Of a stretch of DNA of 64,000 nt, positions 7,536 to 15,887 are shown piece after piece. Each line of letters opens with the position of its first letter. Position 1 is the stretch's first letter. Made by a program: the position numbers and the translations under genes. Below the pieces are notes generated by a model, which ran no database searches, was not told where the DNA came from, and saw only the letters and a program-made list of their open reading frames with translations. Source of the stretch: JAOPZW01 sp963764585 (lineage in GTDB: Bacteria > Actinomycetota > Thermoleophilia > Solirubrobacterales > Solirubrobacteraceae); contig CAVXTB010000016.1 of NCBI GenBank assembly GCA_963764585.1, positions 62,001 through 126,000 on the forward strand, written 5' to 3'.

Positions 7536-8260
7536 CACAGCCTCACCTTCAACGGCTCCGCGGGCGCGGCGCCGTGCCGCTCGAACAGCAACGGAAGGCG
7601 GCCCGGCTTCGTCACATATGCCTTGAGCTCGAGCTCGGCCTCGCCGCTGGCTGTCCCCTCGGGCGCGGCGACGAGTAGGTGCATGGCCTTGCCGCCCTGG
7701 AGGCGCAGCGCCTTCGCGCTCGCGAAGGTCCAGGTCGGCGTCGCCTCTCCTTGGCCCGCGGCGCTGATGGTGGGCTGGAGCTCGTCGTAGGCGAATCCGT
7801 ACGAGAAGCCCCCGAGTTTCACTCCAACCTCGGCAAACGTCACCTCTGGCGTCAGCCCGACGTTGACGTCGCGCTTGACCTTGTGGAGGACCTGCGTGGG
7901 GTGCATGTCGCGCGCAACGATCGCCGCGCCCGGATCGCTCGACGACGACAGCGTCAAGTTGAAATGCCCGCGCTCGAACCGCAGGTCGCCCTCGGGATCG
8001 AGGAACGAGCACCACAGCCGCACGAGGTAGATGTCATTGGGCACGACCGGTGCGAACCCGGGCGTCTCGGTCGGTTTCAGCGCACGCAGCACCTCGGGCG
8101 TACCGATCGTGACCACCGGGCTCCTGCCTGCGAGCTCTTCGGGGTCAAGACGACGCCGGAAGATGCTGCGGGCGCCGTCGGGCTCGTCGCCGGGATTTGG
8201 CACGAGCTCGCCCTCCCAAAGCGTCGACCCAGGTTGCGTGGGCACGGCCTCGAAGCTCAT
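7532..8260 (-). CDS. Unknown protein, first gene of the caspase-TPR unit
   Basis: 242 residues from ATG 8258-8260; an ATG at 8344 gives 28 more residues of low-complexity sequence and seems less likely. I recognise no family. It is mostly beta-strand-like with alternating hydrophobics (FNLTLSSSSDPGAAIVARDM, GEAELELKAYVTKPGRLPLL). No signal peptide or membrane segment. It is translationally coupled to the caspase gene, so it is likely a dedicated partner, perhaps a recognition or regulatory subunit. That is inference from context only. Confidence 0.6.
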   Translation of the reverse strand: MSFEAVPTQPGSTLWEGELVPNPGDEPDGARSIFRRRLDPEELAGRSPVVTIGTPEVLRALKPTETPGFAPVVPNDIYLVRLWCSFLDPEGDLRFERGHFNLTLSSSSDPGAAIVARDMHPTQVLHKVKRDVNVGLTPEVTFAEVGVKLGGFSYGFAYDELQPTISAAGQGEATPTWTFASAKALRLQGGKAMHLLVAAPEGTASGEAELELKAYVTKPGRLPLLFERHGAAPAEPLKVRLW

Positions 8261-8580
8261 GCGAGCTTCGCCCGGTCCGCCAGCGGGGCGCGGTGCGCGC
8301 GCTCCACCATGCTCAGGCTTCTGCGCACCCTCCGGCTGTCGCACATGACCGCCCCTCGTGTCTACTGTCCGCGAGCTGGTGAGCCCCTTTCAGCATCGTC
8401 TGCCGAGGATCTTCCCGTCGCAGAAGCCCGTGGATCGCGTGGGGAATCTGTGACGGTTTACGCGCGAATGCGGGACAGAGTCCGCCCGGGCGCGTTCCTC
8501 CTAACGAGCAGCTCGTGGACGGCCGGCATGTGGCCGGTTCGCCCGACGCGAGCGATCCTCCGATCACCGAGTGCCTGCGG
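8261..8580. other. Intergenic stretch without supported gene
   Basis: About 320 bases between the caspase unit and the small secreted protein. Short frames exist on both strands but none has a ribosome site or recognisable product. I see no TCAAG/GCCGAT pair facing the caspase unit, so it is not an obvious member of the flagellar regulon. An imperfect hairpin sits at its right end. Confidence 0.5.
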
Positions 8581-8589
8581 TCATCGGAG
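8558..8589 (-). terminator. Hairpin at end of small secreted protein gene
   Basis: Arms of 12 bases (CTCCGATCACCG and CGGTCATCGGAG) pair with one mismatch around an 8-base loop and overlap the stop codon of the gene ending at 8581. There is no T-run after it on the minus strand, so terminator function is uncertain. Confidence 0.35.
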
Positions 8590-8922
8590 GAACTGCCCGC
8601 CCATGTCCGCCATCAGGATGTGATCCGCCCCGAGCCCGTCTGCGGCGACGTTCTCTGAGGTTCCGATGTCGATCGCGAATCCCGTGGGAGCCGCGGCGCG
8701 CGCTCCGAACGCGATCGTGTTCGACGTCCCGTCGGTGCCACCGCCGAGGAGCTCGAGGTCGGTCTGGTTGTGCTGGTACACGCTCGCGCCGAGCCCAGCG
8801 TGCCCGTTGTAGGCGATGACGCCCGATGGCTGGGTCGCGGCGCTCGCCGAGCCTGCCGCGGCGAGAAGGCCGACGGCGACGGAGACGGTCGCGAGGGTGT
8901 GCTTGAGTTTGATGTCGAACAT
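8581..8922 (-). CDS. Small secreted protein of unknown function
   Basis: 113 residues. The N-terminus has a clear Sec signal: positive residues (KLKH), a hydrophobic core (VSVAVGLLAAAG) and a cleavage site after SASA near residue 28. The mature part of about 85 residues is Gly/Ala/Asp-rich without cysteines or known motifs. AAAGG lies 8 nt before the ATG. It is probably exported or cell-wall-associated. Nothing in the sequence links it to motility or to the caspase unit. Confidence 0.65.
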   Translation of the reverse strand: MFDIKLKHTLATVSVAVGLLAAAGSASAATQPSGVIAYNGHAGLGASVYQHNQTDLELLGGGTDGTSNTIAFGARAAAPTGFAIDIGTSENVAADGLGADHILMADMGGQFLR

Positions 8923-9043
8923 CGGCTGCGCCTTTCAGCGTGCTGCTGACTCGTTCCCCGCCCAGACGCCCGCGACCGGCGCTGCCCTTCCCCGGAGTGA
9001 GCAAGCTCACGGAAGGGGACTCAGCCCCCTGACCTCCGCCGCG

Positions 9044-9502
9044 CTAGCGCCCGAACCGGCGCATGAACTGCCGCGCGTGGGCCGACACCTCGCTGAGCTG
9101 CCGGCGCACCTCGGACATGCCGGCACGCAGCTCGGCGTCGCCGACCTCGACGGGCATCATCGAGTCCTGGAGGGTCCCGAGCGCGCTGTCGGCGCGCTGA
9201 ACAGCCTCGACCGCCTGGTCGAGGAAGCCCTTGACGCCGTGCGACGGCGCGCCCGTGGGTGGGGAGGGGAAGGCGTAGCGGTTGAGGTTGTGACGCTCGG
9301 CAAACTCGGAATGCGTTCGCTTGGCTCGGCCGTACGCATGCTGGACCGGCGCGAAGAGAAGCTCCTCGAGCTGGTCGGCCGTGGTCTCGTCGAGGAGCTC
9401 GTAGGCATCGCCGAGCGCGCCGAGCGCGACGCCGATGTCGTCGGTCGCCGCCGCGAGGGCGTCGAGCAGCTCCTGCTGGGCCTCCGCGGTGACGTATGCC
9501 AT
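9044..9502 (-). CDS. Helical protein of unknown function
   Basis: 152 residues from MAYVTAEAQQELLDALAAAT. It is amphipathic helical almost throughout, with a Pro-rich linker (YAFPSPPTGAPSHG) between two helical halves and a basic C-terminus (QFMRRFGR). No signal peptide. I do not recognise the family. It follows the degraded protease by 23 nt. A longer frame upstream only covers that protease out of frame, so I start at the ATG. Confidence 0.6.
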   Translation of the reverse strand: MAYVTAEAQQELLDALAAATDDIGVALGALGDAYELLDETTADQLEELLFAPVQHAYGRAKRTHSEFAERHNLNRYAFPSPPTGAPSHGVKGFLDQAVEAVQRADSALGTLQDSMMPVEVGDAELRAGMSEVRRQLSEVSAHARQFMRRFGR

Positions 9503-9525
9503 GACGCACACCGTAGTGGGAGGCG

Positions 9526-10547
9526 CTACCGCGTCAACGGCGCCGTCGCCATCGACTGCCCGAACCCGGTGCCGACCGGGTTCGTCGCCGTGACGACCAC
9601 CACCACCCGGCTGCCCACCGCGACGCTCGACGGCGGCGTGAACGTCTGGCCCTTCGCGCCGTTGTAGTAGCACGTGTTCGAGCCCGGGGCGCAGATCGCC
9701 CACTCGAAGGTGAAGGTGATCGGCGCCGCGCCGGTCCAGGTCCCCGGCGAGGCGGTCAGGGGCGAGCCGATGCGCGTCGTGCCGAGGATCTTCGGCGCGG
9801 TGACCATCGCGGGCTTGGTCTTGGCGACGGTGACGGCCGTGGTCGGATCCGACAGCGCGGCGAGCGTGGACTTGGCGTTCGTCGCGGTGACGCGGACGCG
9901 CAGGTAGCGGCCGGCGTCGGCGGCGACCGGCGCGTACGTGTCGCCGGTGGCGCCGGCGAGGTCGGTGCAGCTCGTCGTCGCGGCGCTCGTGCAGCGCACC
10001 CACTGGCGCTTGAAGGCGATCGGCGCCGTCCCGCTCCAGGTACCGGTGGTCGACGACAGCGGCGCGACGCCGACCGCGCCCGAGCCGTTGTTGCGCGCGC
10101 CGATGATGCCGGCGACGTGCGTGCCGTGGCCGTTGCCGTCGCTGGCCGAGCCGCTGCCGGTGCAGTCCTTGCCCGCGACCGCGTTGAGGTCGGGGTGGGT
10201 GAGCGAGATGCCGGTGTCGATGACGGCGACGTTGGCGCGGCTGGCCTCGCGCACCGTGCTGTCGACCGCGGCGCCGACTTGAGGTCGGTCGCGTCCAGCT
10301 TGGCCGCGAAGCCGCGCACGGCGGTGCCGAAGCGCTGCGTCGGGTCGATGTCCTCGTCGTGGGCGATGTCCTTCGTCGCCGCCCGGCTCGCGGGGGCGGA
10401 CGCGGTCTTGTAGACCACGATGTAGGGCTTGGCCGCACCCGCAGCGCCTGCGCTCGCGGGCAGCAGGAGGAGGCACAGCATCAGTCCGATCCCGACCAGA
10501 AGCGCTCCATGCGCGGTGGTCCGACGGCCATCCATGGCGTCGTTCAC
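9526..10547 (-). pseudogene. Degraded subtilisin-like (S8) secreted protease with Ig-like repeats
   Basis: The remains of a secreted S8 protease. In one frame from 10547: a signal peptide (LMLCLLLLPASAGAAGA) and an inhibitor-I9 propeptide (KPYIVVYKTASAP ... RFGTAVRGFAAKLDATDLKS). Near 10260-10280 the frame shifts, and the other frame gives VAVIDTGISLTHPDLN (catalytic Asp) and DGNGHGTHVAGI (catalytic His). After GVAP near 10060 the sequence jumps directly into two beta-sandwich repeats (TTGTWSGTAPIAF..., SPGTWTGAAPITF...). The second half of the catalytic domain with the active-site Ser is missing. So there are at least one frameshift and two internal deletions, and the product cannot be an active protease. 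Confidence 0.8.
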
Positions 10548-10642
10548 GCCAATGTCGTCGGCGGGCGGCCGCGCGGCCGCGACCGGCGGCTACGGGTGCT
10601 GGACGAATGGCAGCGCCTACGGGAGTTCGCCCCCGAACGAAC

Positions 10643-10670
10643 GAAGGCCCCGCACGCTGGCGGGGCCTTC
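10643..10670 (-). terminator. Terminator downstream of fliA
   Basis: A perfect 11-bp stem (GAAGGCCCCGC/GCGGGGCCTTC) with a 6-base loop, 30 nt past the fliA stop. The T-rich tail (GTTCGTTCG) is weak but usual in high-GC genomes. Confidence 0.7.
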
Positions 10671-10699
10671 GCCGAGGAGACGAGCTTGGGTGTCCGGTG

Positions 10700-11521
10700 C
10701 TACGCGACCAGCGCGAAGAGCTGCTCGTCGGCCGACAGGGCCTCGCGCAGGGTCTTCTTCATGGCCGTGTGGATCTGGCAGACGCGGCTCTCGGAGACGC
10801 CGAGGATCTCGCCGATCTCGGCCAGCGTCAGGTGCTTGACGTAGAGCAGGACGGCGACCTCGCGCTCGCGGCGCGGCAGGCGGGCGAAGGCGGCGCGGAA
10901 GCGGTCCTTGGCCTCGCTGTGGGCGGCGGCGTGGAGCGGATCCTCGCGGTGGTCGTCGCCGGCGATGGTGTCGATGCGCTCGATCGTCGTCTGGTCGTCG
11001 GCGAGGACGGGCGTGTTCAGCGAGGTGACCTCCGAGCGGGAGATCTCGTCGCGGCGGCGGCGCAGCTCCTCGACCGGGACGCCGAGGGCGTCGGCCATCT
11101 CGTCGTTGGTCGGCCGGCGGCCGTGCAGCACGGTGAACTGCTCGACGACCTTCTCGATGTCGCGCTCCCAGCGGCGGACGGAGCGGGGGGCCCAGTCCTG
11201 GCGGCGCAGCTCGTCGAGCACGGCGCCGTGGATGCGCGTCCACGCGTACTGCTCCAGCGTGGCGCCCTTCTCGGGGTCGTAGCGCTCGATCGAGTGGATG
11301 AGCGCCTCCAGCCCGCAGGCGATGAAGTCCTCGGCCTCACAGCGGGCCGGCATCTCGCGGAGCTTCTTGTAGACGATGTACTTGACCAGGGGGGCGAAGG
11401 TCAGAACCAGGCGGTCGCGAAGCGCACGATCGTTCGTGCGGCGATACTCGCGCCAGAGCGCGAGCGAGTCCTCGGAGGACATCCTGCGAGCCGCGCGACG
11501 GGGCGCGGTGGCGAGCGTCAT
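10700..11521 (-). CDS. fliA: Flagellar sigma factor FliA (sigma-28/SigD)
   Basis: 273 residues. Region 2 is clear (LWREYRRTNDRALRDRLVLT, LVKYIVYKKL, DFIACGLEALIHSIERYDPEKG, QYAWTRIHGAVLDELRRQDWAPRSVRR), region 3 follows (RRPTNDEMADALGVPVEEL), and region 4 has the helix-turn-helix LTLAEIGEILGVSESRVCQIHTAM in parts. The DELR..DWAPRSVR pattern is characteristic of the FliA/SigD/WhiG group. AAGGAG lies 10 nt before the ATG. Its own promoter carries the sigma-28 motif, implying autoregulation. It should direct the sites listed throughout this window. No FlgM anti-sigma gene was recognised nearby. Confidence 0.95.
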   Translation of the reverse strand: MTLATAPRRAARRMSSEDSLALWREYRRTNDRALRDRLVLTFAPLVKYIVYKKLREMPARCEAEDFIACGLEALIHSIERYDPEKGATLEQYAWTRIHGAVLDELRRQDWAPRSVRRWERDIEKVVEQFTVLHGRRPTNDEMADALGVPVEELRRRRDEISRSEVTSLNTPVLADDQTTIERIDTIAGDDHREDPLHAAAHSEAKDRFRAAFARLPRREREVAVLLYVKHLTLAEIGEILGVSESRVCQIHTAMKKTLREALSADEQLFALVA

Positions 11522-11563
11522 GCTCGTTCTCCTTCAAAGCTGAGGAACCGGACGGGGCGTCGT

Positions 11564-11589
11564 ATCGGCCACCCGGTCGGCTCGCTTTA
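11564..11589 (-). promoter_or_regulatory. Sigma-28-type promoter of fliA
   Basis: Minus strand TAAAG starts at 11589 and GCCGATAC at 11569, spacing 20, one more than most sites. It lies about 45-65 nt upstream of the fliA ATG. It implies positive autoregulation, with another promoter needed for first expression. Confidence 0.6.
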
Positions 11590-11647
11590 ACGGCTGGACG
11601 CTCGACCCCCCGCCGCCTCCCCACTTTTGGGTAGCCGACGGCGCCTC

Positions 11648-11672
11648 TCAGGATTTCCATACACGCGCCGAT
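11648..11672 (+). promoter_or_regulatory. Sigma-28-type promoter of TPR-glycosyltransferase
   Basis: TCAGG at 11648 and GCCGATGA at 11667, spacing 19. The ATG at 11671 is inside the -10, so the start at 11683, 16 nt from the first -10 base, is preferred and would be leaderless. Confidence 0.6.
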
Positions 11673-11682
11673 GAACGCGGCC

Positions 11683-14043
11683 ATGGCCCTCCGTCTCATC
11701 GATGCCCCTGAGCCCCCCCGCCCCTCCGCCGCACACGACGTCCCCGCCGCCAGCCTGGCCCCGTCGGCTGCCGCGCGCCTTGCCGCCGGCGATTGGGCCG
11801 GCTACCGCGCCCTGATCGCCGAGGCGCTGAAGGTCGCCGACGTCCACCGCCGCTACCAGGCGTGCCGCGCGATCGTCGAGGCCGGCCTCGCCGCCGGCGC
11901 CAAGCCCGCCGCGCTGCTCGCGACGGCCGGCGCCGCCCTCGACGCGCTCGAGGCCGAGCCGCGCGAGCCGGTGCTGCTCAACTACGCGGGCGTCGCCTTT
12001 TACGAGATCGGCGCGCTCAACGCTGCCGAGCTGCTGTTCAAGGCCGCCCAGGGCCTGGACCCCGAGCTTCCCCATGTCCCGCGCAACCTCAAGGACGTCG
12101 CTCGCCGCAAGCGCAAGGGCATGCGCGTGCTCCCGCAGGCCGCCGGCGCCGTGCGCGAGCTCGAGCCCAAGGTCAAGCGCCTGGCCGCGGCCGCCCGTCC
12201 GGCCGAGGGCCTGACGCTGAGCCTGTGCATGATCGTCAAGGACGAGGAGGCGATGCTCGCGCGCACGCTCGAGGCCGCCCGCGGCGCCGTCGACGAGATC
12301 ATCGTCGTCGACACCGGCTCGACCGACCGCACTGTCGAGATCGCGCAGGAGCACGGCGCGCGCGTCCTGCACCACCAGTGGGACGGCGACTTCTCCGCCG
12401 CCCGCAACGTCTCCTTCGACGCCGCCACCGGCGACTGGGTCATGTACCTCGACGCCGACGAGGTCCTCGTCACCGAGGACGTCGAGCGCCTGCGCGCGCT
12501 GACCGGGCGCACCTGGCGCGAGGCCTTCTACCTCGTCGAGACCAACCACACCGGCGAGCTCGGCGACGGCACCGCCGTCACCCACGACGCGCTGCGCGTG
12601 TTCCGCAACCGCCCCGAGTACCGCTTCGATGGCCGCATCCACGAGCAGATCGCCCAGCACCTGCCCGGCTACCTGCCCGAGCGCCTGGAGCGCACCGCGG
12701 TGCGCGTCGAGCACTTCGGCTACCTGGGCGCGGTCCGCGGCGCCAAGGACAAGATCAACCGCAACCTCGAGCTGCTGCAGCGCCAGGCCGCCGAGGGCGT
12801 CGACACGCCGTTCCTGCACTTCAACCTCGGCTCGGAGTACGCCGCCTCGGGCGACGCCACCCGCGCCCTGGAGCACTTCGAGCGCGCCTGGACCGCGGTG
12901 CGCGCCGACGACCAGGCGTCGAGCTACGGCTTCGCCCCGTCGCTGAGCGTGCGCTACCTCAAGGCGCTGCGCGCCAACGACCGCGCCGCCGACGTCGCCC
13001 CGGCCGCGGCGACGATGCTGACGCTGTTCCCCGGCTTCACCGACCTCGTCCTCGAGCAGGCCTTCGCCGCCCGCAGCCTGGACGATGCCGCCGCCGAGGA
13101 GGCGCTCCTGCGCCGCTGCCTGGAGATGGGCGACGCCCCGAGCCGCTACTCGCCGACCGTCGGCTGCGGCAGCTCGATCGCGCTCATCGCCCTGGCCGAC
13201 GTCCTGCGCCGCGGCGGCGCCGCCGACGAGGCCGAGGCCACGCTGCGCCGCTGCCTCGAGGAGCACCCGCGCTTCCTCGGCAGCGTCGAGCCCTACGCGG
13301 CCGCGCTGCTGCGCCGCGGCGTCGCGGCCGGCGAGGTCGCCGCCGCCGTGCACGAGCTCGTCGAGGAGACCACGCCGAGCGTGCGCTTCCTGCTCGCCGT
13401 CGCACTCAGCGAGGCCGGCGCCGCCCCCGAGGCCGAGATCGAGCTGCGCGCGCTGCTCGCCGCCCAGCCGGGCTGCGCCCAGGCGCACGTCGCGCTCGCC
13501 GAGACGCTGCTGGCCCAGGGCCGCTTCGCCGACGCCGCCACCGCGGCCGCGGCGAGCGACCCCGAGGCGCCGTGCGCCGCGGCCGCCCAGCGCACCGAGC
13601 TGTTCGCCCGCCTGGCCGAGGGCGCCACCGCCGACGTCCAGCGCGCCGTCGCCCTGCCCGCGGCCGAGCGCAGCGCCTTCGCCGCGTGGCAGGCCGTGCG
13701 CGCCGGCCAGACAGTGCCTGCCGTGCTTCCCGCCGACGCCGCTGCGCCCGTGCTGACGATGCTCGACGGCCTGGCTCGCCTGCAGGCCTTCGACGCCTTC
13801 GCCGACCTCGTGTTGGTGCTCGAGTCGGTCGCGCTGCCGTGGCGCGAGCGGCGCGAGGCGCTGGCCGCGCTGTACCTGCGCCGCGGCTACGTGGACTCGG
13901 CCGGCGAGGAGTGGCTCGCGGTCTGCCGCCAGGAGGGTCCCGACGCCCGCGCGCTGCGCGGCCTGTCGGCGGTCGCGGCCGCCAAGGGCCTCGCGGAGGA
14001 CGCGCAGGTCTTCGCAGCCGAAGCCGCGGCGCTCGCCGCCTGA
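11683..14043 (+). CDS. GT2-family glycosyltransferase with TPR repeats (candidate flagellin glycosyltransferase)
   Basis: 786 residues from ATG 11683 (790 from ATG 11671, which lies inside the predicted -10). A TPR-like helical N-terminus is followed near residues 178-330 by a GT2 catalytic domain: LSLCMIVKDEEAMLARTLEA, EIIVVDTGSTDRT, DWVMYLDADEVL with the DxD near residue 256, and a 'DGRIHEQI' motif typical of the SPBC215-like GT2 group. The remaining about 450 residues are TPR-like repeats (NLGSEYAASGDATRALEHFE). Such GT2-TPR proteins sit in flagellar loci of Gram-positives and glycosylate flagellin. Its place before flaG-fliD and its sigma-28 site support that. The acceptor is inferred. 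Confidence 0.8.
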   Translation: MALRLIDAPEPPRPSAAHDVPAASLAPSAAARLAAGDWAGYRALIAEALKVADVHRRYQACRAIVEAGLAAGAKPAALLATAGAALDALEAEPREPVLLNYAGVAFYEIGALNAAELLFKAAQGLDPELPHVPRNLKDVARRKRKGMRVLPQAAGAVRELEPKVKRLAAAARPAEGLTLSLCMIVKDEEAMLARTLEAARGAVDEIIVVDTGSTDRTVEIAQEHGARVLHHQWDGDFSAARNVSFDAATGDWVMYLDADEVLVTEDVERLRALTGRTWREAFYLVETNHTGELGDGTAVTHDALRVFRNRPEYRFDGRIHEQIAQHLPGYLPERLERTAVRVEHFGYLGAVRGAKDKINRNLELLQRQAAEGVDTPFLHFNLGSEYAASGDATRALEHFERAWTAVRADDQASSYGFAPSLSVRYLKALRANDRAADVAPAAATMLTLFPGFTDLVLEQAFAARSLDDAAAEEALLRRCLEMGDAPSRYSPTVGCGSSIALIALADVLRRGGAADEAEATLRRCLEEHPRFLGSVEPYAAALLRRGVAAGEVAAAVHELVEETTPSVRFLLAVALSEAGAAPEAEIELRALLAAQPGCAQAHVALAETLLAQGRFADAATAAAASDPEAPCAAAAQRTELFARLAEGATADVQRAVALPAAERSAFAAWQAVRAGQTVPAVLPADAAAPVLTMLDGLARLQAFDAFADLVLVLESVALPWRERREALAALYLRRGYVDSAGEEWLAVCRQEGPDARALRGLSAVAAAKGLAEDAQVFAAEAAALAA

Positions 14044-14048
14044 CCGAT

Positions 14049-14073
14049 TCAAGTTCTCGTGGCCCCTGCCGAC
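14049..14073 (+). promoter_or_regulatory. Sigma-28-type promoter of flaG-fliD
   Basis: TCAAGTTC at 14049 and GCCGAC at 14068, spacing 19. Predicted leader before flaG about 57 nt. Confidence 0.65.
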
Positions 14074-14139
14074 TCTTCTGACAACCACGCCGACCACGGA
14101 GGGTCGGCGCACCAGTCTCCAGGAGGATCTGAGGGCCCC

Positions 14140-14481
14140 ATGAGCTTCGACGTGTCACCGCTGGCAGGATCGCTTTCTGCGGCGTCGGCCGTCGATCGCG
14201 CGCGCGCACCGCGCGGGAGCGACCGGGCATCGTTCAGCGATGCCGTGGCCGGCGCCGGCGCCACGCCGCCGATTCCCAGCGAGGTCTGGGACCAGGTCGA
14301 CGCTGCCTCGCGCCTGGCCGAGAGCCTTCACGCCGAAGGCCGCGCGGTCCGCTTCGACGTCCACAAGCTCGACGGCGGGGTCGTTGCCTCGCTCGTCGAC
14401 GAGACCGGCCTGCTGCGGCCGCTGCTGCTCGAGGACGTCATCGACGTCGGCCGTCTCAGCCACGAGCTCGGCAAGGAGTAG
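14140..14481 (+). CDS. flaG: FlaG-family protein
   Basis: 113 residues. The C-terminal half (RAVRFDVHKLDGGVVASLVD, then GLLRPLLLEDVIDV) matches the FlaG pattern 'L.F.vhe..~..v.vvd..tgevir.ip'. The N-terminal half is disordered. FlaG lies next to fliD in many bacteria and influences filament length or capping. The ATG is chosen at 14140, with GAGGG 4 nt and AGGAGG 13 nt upstream; the frame is open further upstream but would enter the promoter. It is followed 5 nt later by fliD. Confidence 0.65.
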   Translation: MSFDVSPLAGSLSAASAVDRARAPRGSDRASFSDAVAGAGATPPIPSEVWDQVDAASRLAESLHAEGRAVRFDVHKLDGGVVASLVDETGLLRPLLLEDVIDVGRLSHELGKE

Positions 14482-14486
14482 ACGAC

Positions 14487-15815
14487 ATGGCCGGCATCCA
14501 GATCACAGGCCTCGCCTCAGGGCTCGACACCGAGTCGATCATCACCCAGCTGATGTCGATCGAGAGCCAGGGGCGCACGCGCGTCGCGCGCCAGCAGGTC
14601 ACGATCCAGGCCCGGCAGGACGCGCTGACCTCGATCGACACGAAGCTCACCAACCTCAAGCTCGCGACGACCGACCTGCGCTCGTCGCTGCTGTGGACGA
14701 CCTCGCAGAGCGCGACGAGCTCCAACGACACCGTGCTCAGCACGCGCATGACCGGGGCGGCCGCCCCCGGCGCCGCCACGGTCGTCGTGCAGAACCTCGC
14801 CTCCGCTGAGCAGCACACGCTCGCCAGCGACGCGCTCACCGGTCACACGAAGCTGACGCTCACCGCCGGCTCGGGCCCCGCCGACTACACCTTCACGTCG
14901 ATCGACGACCTCGTCAGCCAGATCAACGCCGACGACGACGGCAGTGCCTACGCCGTCAACGTCAACGGCAGCCTCGTGCTGTCGCGGCGCGTGACCGGCG
15001 TCGCGAACGGCTTCTCGGTCGCCCTGGACGACGTGGCGATCGATCCGGCCAAGGAGACGATCAAGGCAGGCCAGGACGCCCACTACACCGTCGACGGCGG
15101 CGCCCCGCTGAACTCCGCCTCCAACGTGGTGAGCAACGGCCTGCCCGGCGTCGAGCTCACGCTCAAGACCGTCGGGACGTCGACCGTCAACGTCAACCCG
15201 CCCGCCGCCGACCCCAGCGCGGTGTCGACCAAGCTCAAGGCGTTCGTCTCGGCCTACAACGACGCCGTCACCCTCATCCGCGGCGAGCTGACCGAGAAGT
15301 CGGTGTCCAACCCGCAGACCGACACCGACGCCAAGCAGGGCGTCCTCAACGGCGATCCCGCCCTGTCGAGCCTGCTGGGCAAGCTGCGCCAGACGATCTC
15401 CGAGGCCGGCCTGGGCAGCCTCGGCGTCAAGGTGTCCGACAGCGGCTCGGCGACCGATCCCGACTCGCTGGCCGGCAAGCTGACCTTCGACCAGACCGCG
15501 TTCGACGCCGCGTGGGCCGCCGGCCCGTCGGCGGTCAAGGCCAAGCTCGGCTCGCTCGACCAGTCCGGCTTCGCGCAGACCTTCGAGGCCGTGCTCGACC
15601 CGGTGACCCGCGCCGGCGACGGCCTGCTCGACCTGCGCGTCGCCGACGGCAACCGCCAGCTCAGCGACGTCAAGGACCAGCTCGCGCGCATGGACGACCG
15701 CCTGCAGAGCAAGGAGGACTACCTGCGCAAGCAGTTCGCCGACCTTGAAGCGGCGCTGTCGCGCTCGCAGTCGCAGTCCTCGGATCTCGCCGGCCAGCTC
15801 GCGCAGCTCGGCTGA
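14487..15815 (+). CDS. fliD: Filament cap protein FliD (HAP2)
   Basis: 442 residues. Start MAGIQITGLASGLDTESIITQ is the canonical FliD N-terminus (...sGlDt..iv..lm..e), and the C-terminal coil (QLARMDDRLQSKEDYLRKQF, then ADLEAALSRSQSQ) is the conserved cap helix. Between are the usual Ser/Thr-rich cap domains, with FVSAYNDAVTLI marking the C-terminal FliD domain. AAGGAG precedes the ATG. It assembles as the pentameric cap that folds flagellin at the filament tip, with FliS and the FliT-like gene downstream. Confidence 0.95.
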   Translation: MAGIQITGLASGLDTESIITQLMSIESQGRTRVARQQVTIQARQDALTSIDTKLTNLKLATTDLRSSLLWTTSQSATSSNDTVLSTRMTGAAAPGAATVVVQNLASAEQHTLASDALTGHTKLTLTAGSGPADYTFTSIDDLVSQINADDDGSAYAVNVNGSLVLSRRVTGVANGFSVALDDVAIDPAKETIKAGQDAHYTVDGGAPLNSASNVVSNGLPGVELTLKTVGTSTVNVNPPAADPSAVSTKLKAFVSAYNDAVTLIRGELTEKSVSNPQTDTDAKQGVLNGDPALSSLLGKLRQTISEAGLGSLGVKVSDSGSATDPDSLAGKLTFDQTAFDAAWAAGPSAVKAKLGSLDQSGFAQTFEAVLDPVTRAGDGLLDLRVADGNRQLSDVKDQLARMDDRLQSKEDYLRKQFADLEAALSRSQSQSSDLAGQLAQLG

Positions 15816-15824
15816 CCTCCAGCC

Positions 15825-15849
15825 TCAAGCTCGGGCGCCAGCGGGCGAT
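15825..15849 (+). promoter_or_regulatory. Sigma-28-type promoter of fliS
   Basis: TCAAG at 15825 and GGCGATGA at 15844 (C to G in the second -10 base), spacing 19, just after the fliD stop. Confidence 0.55.
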
Positions 15850-15887
15850 GAACTGGTAGTCGATCCGCCCCTCTCCCCGGAGCCTTG

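Noticed and set aside
8313..8567. 84-codon minus-strand frame in the 8261-8580 gap
   Set aside because: No ribosome site, odd composition and no domain; treated as chance.
11587..14112. An 841-codon minus-strand frame opposite the TPR-glycosyltransferase
   Set aside because: No recognisable motif, while the plus strand carries clear GT2 motifs.
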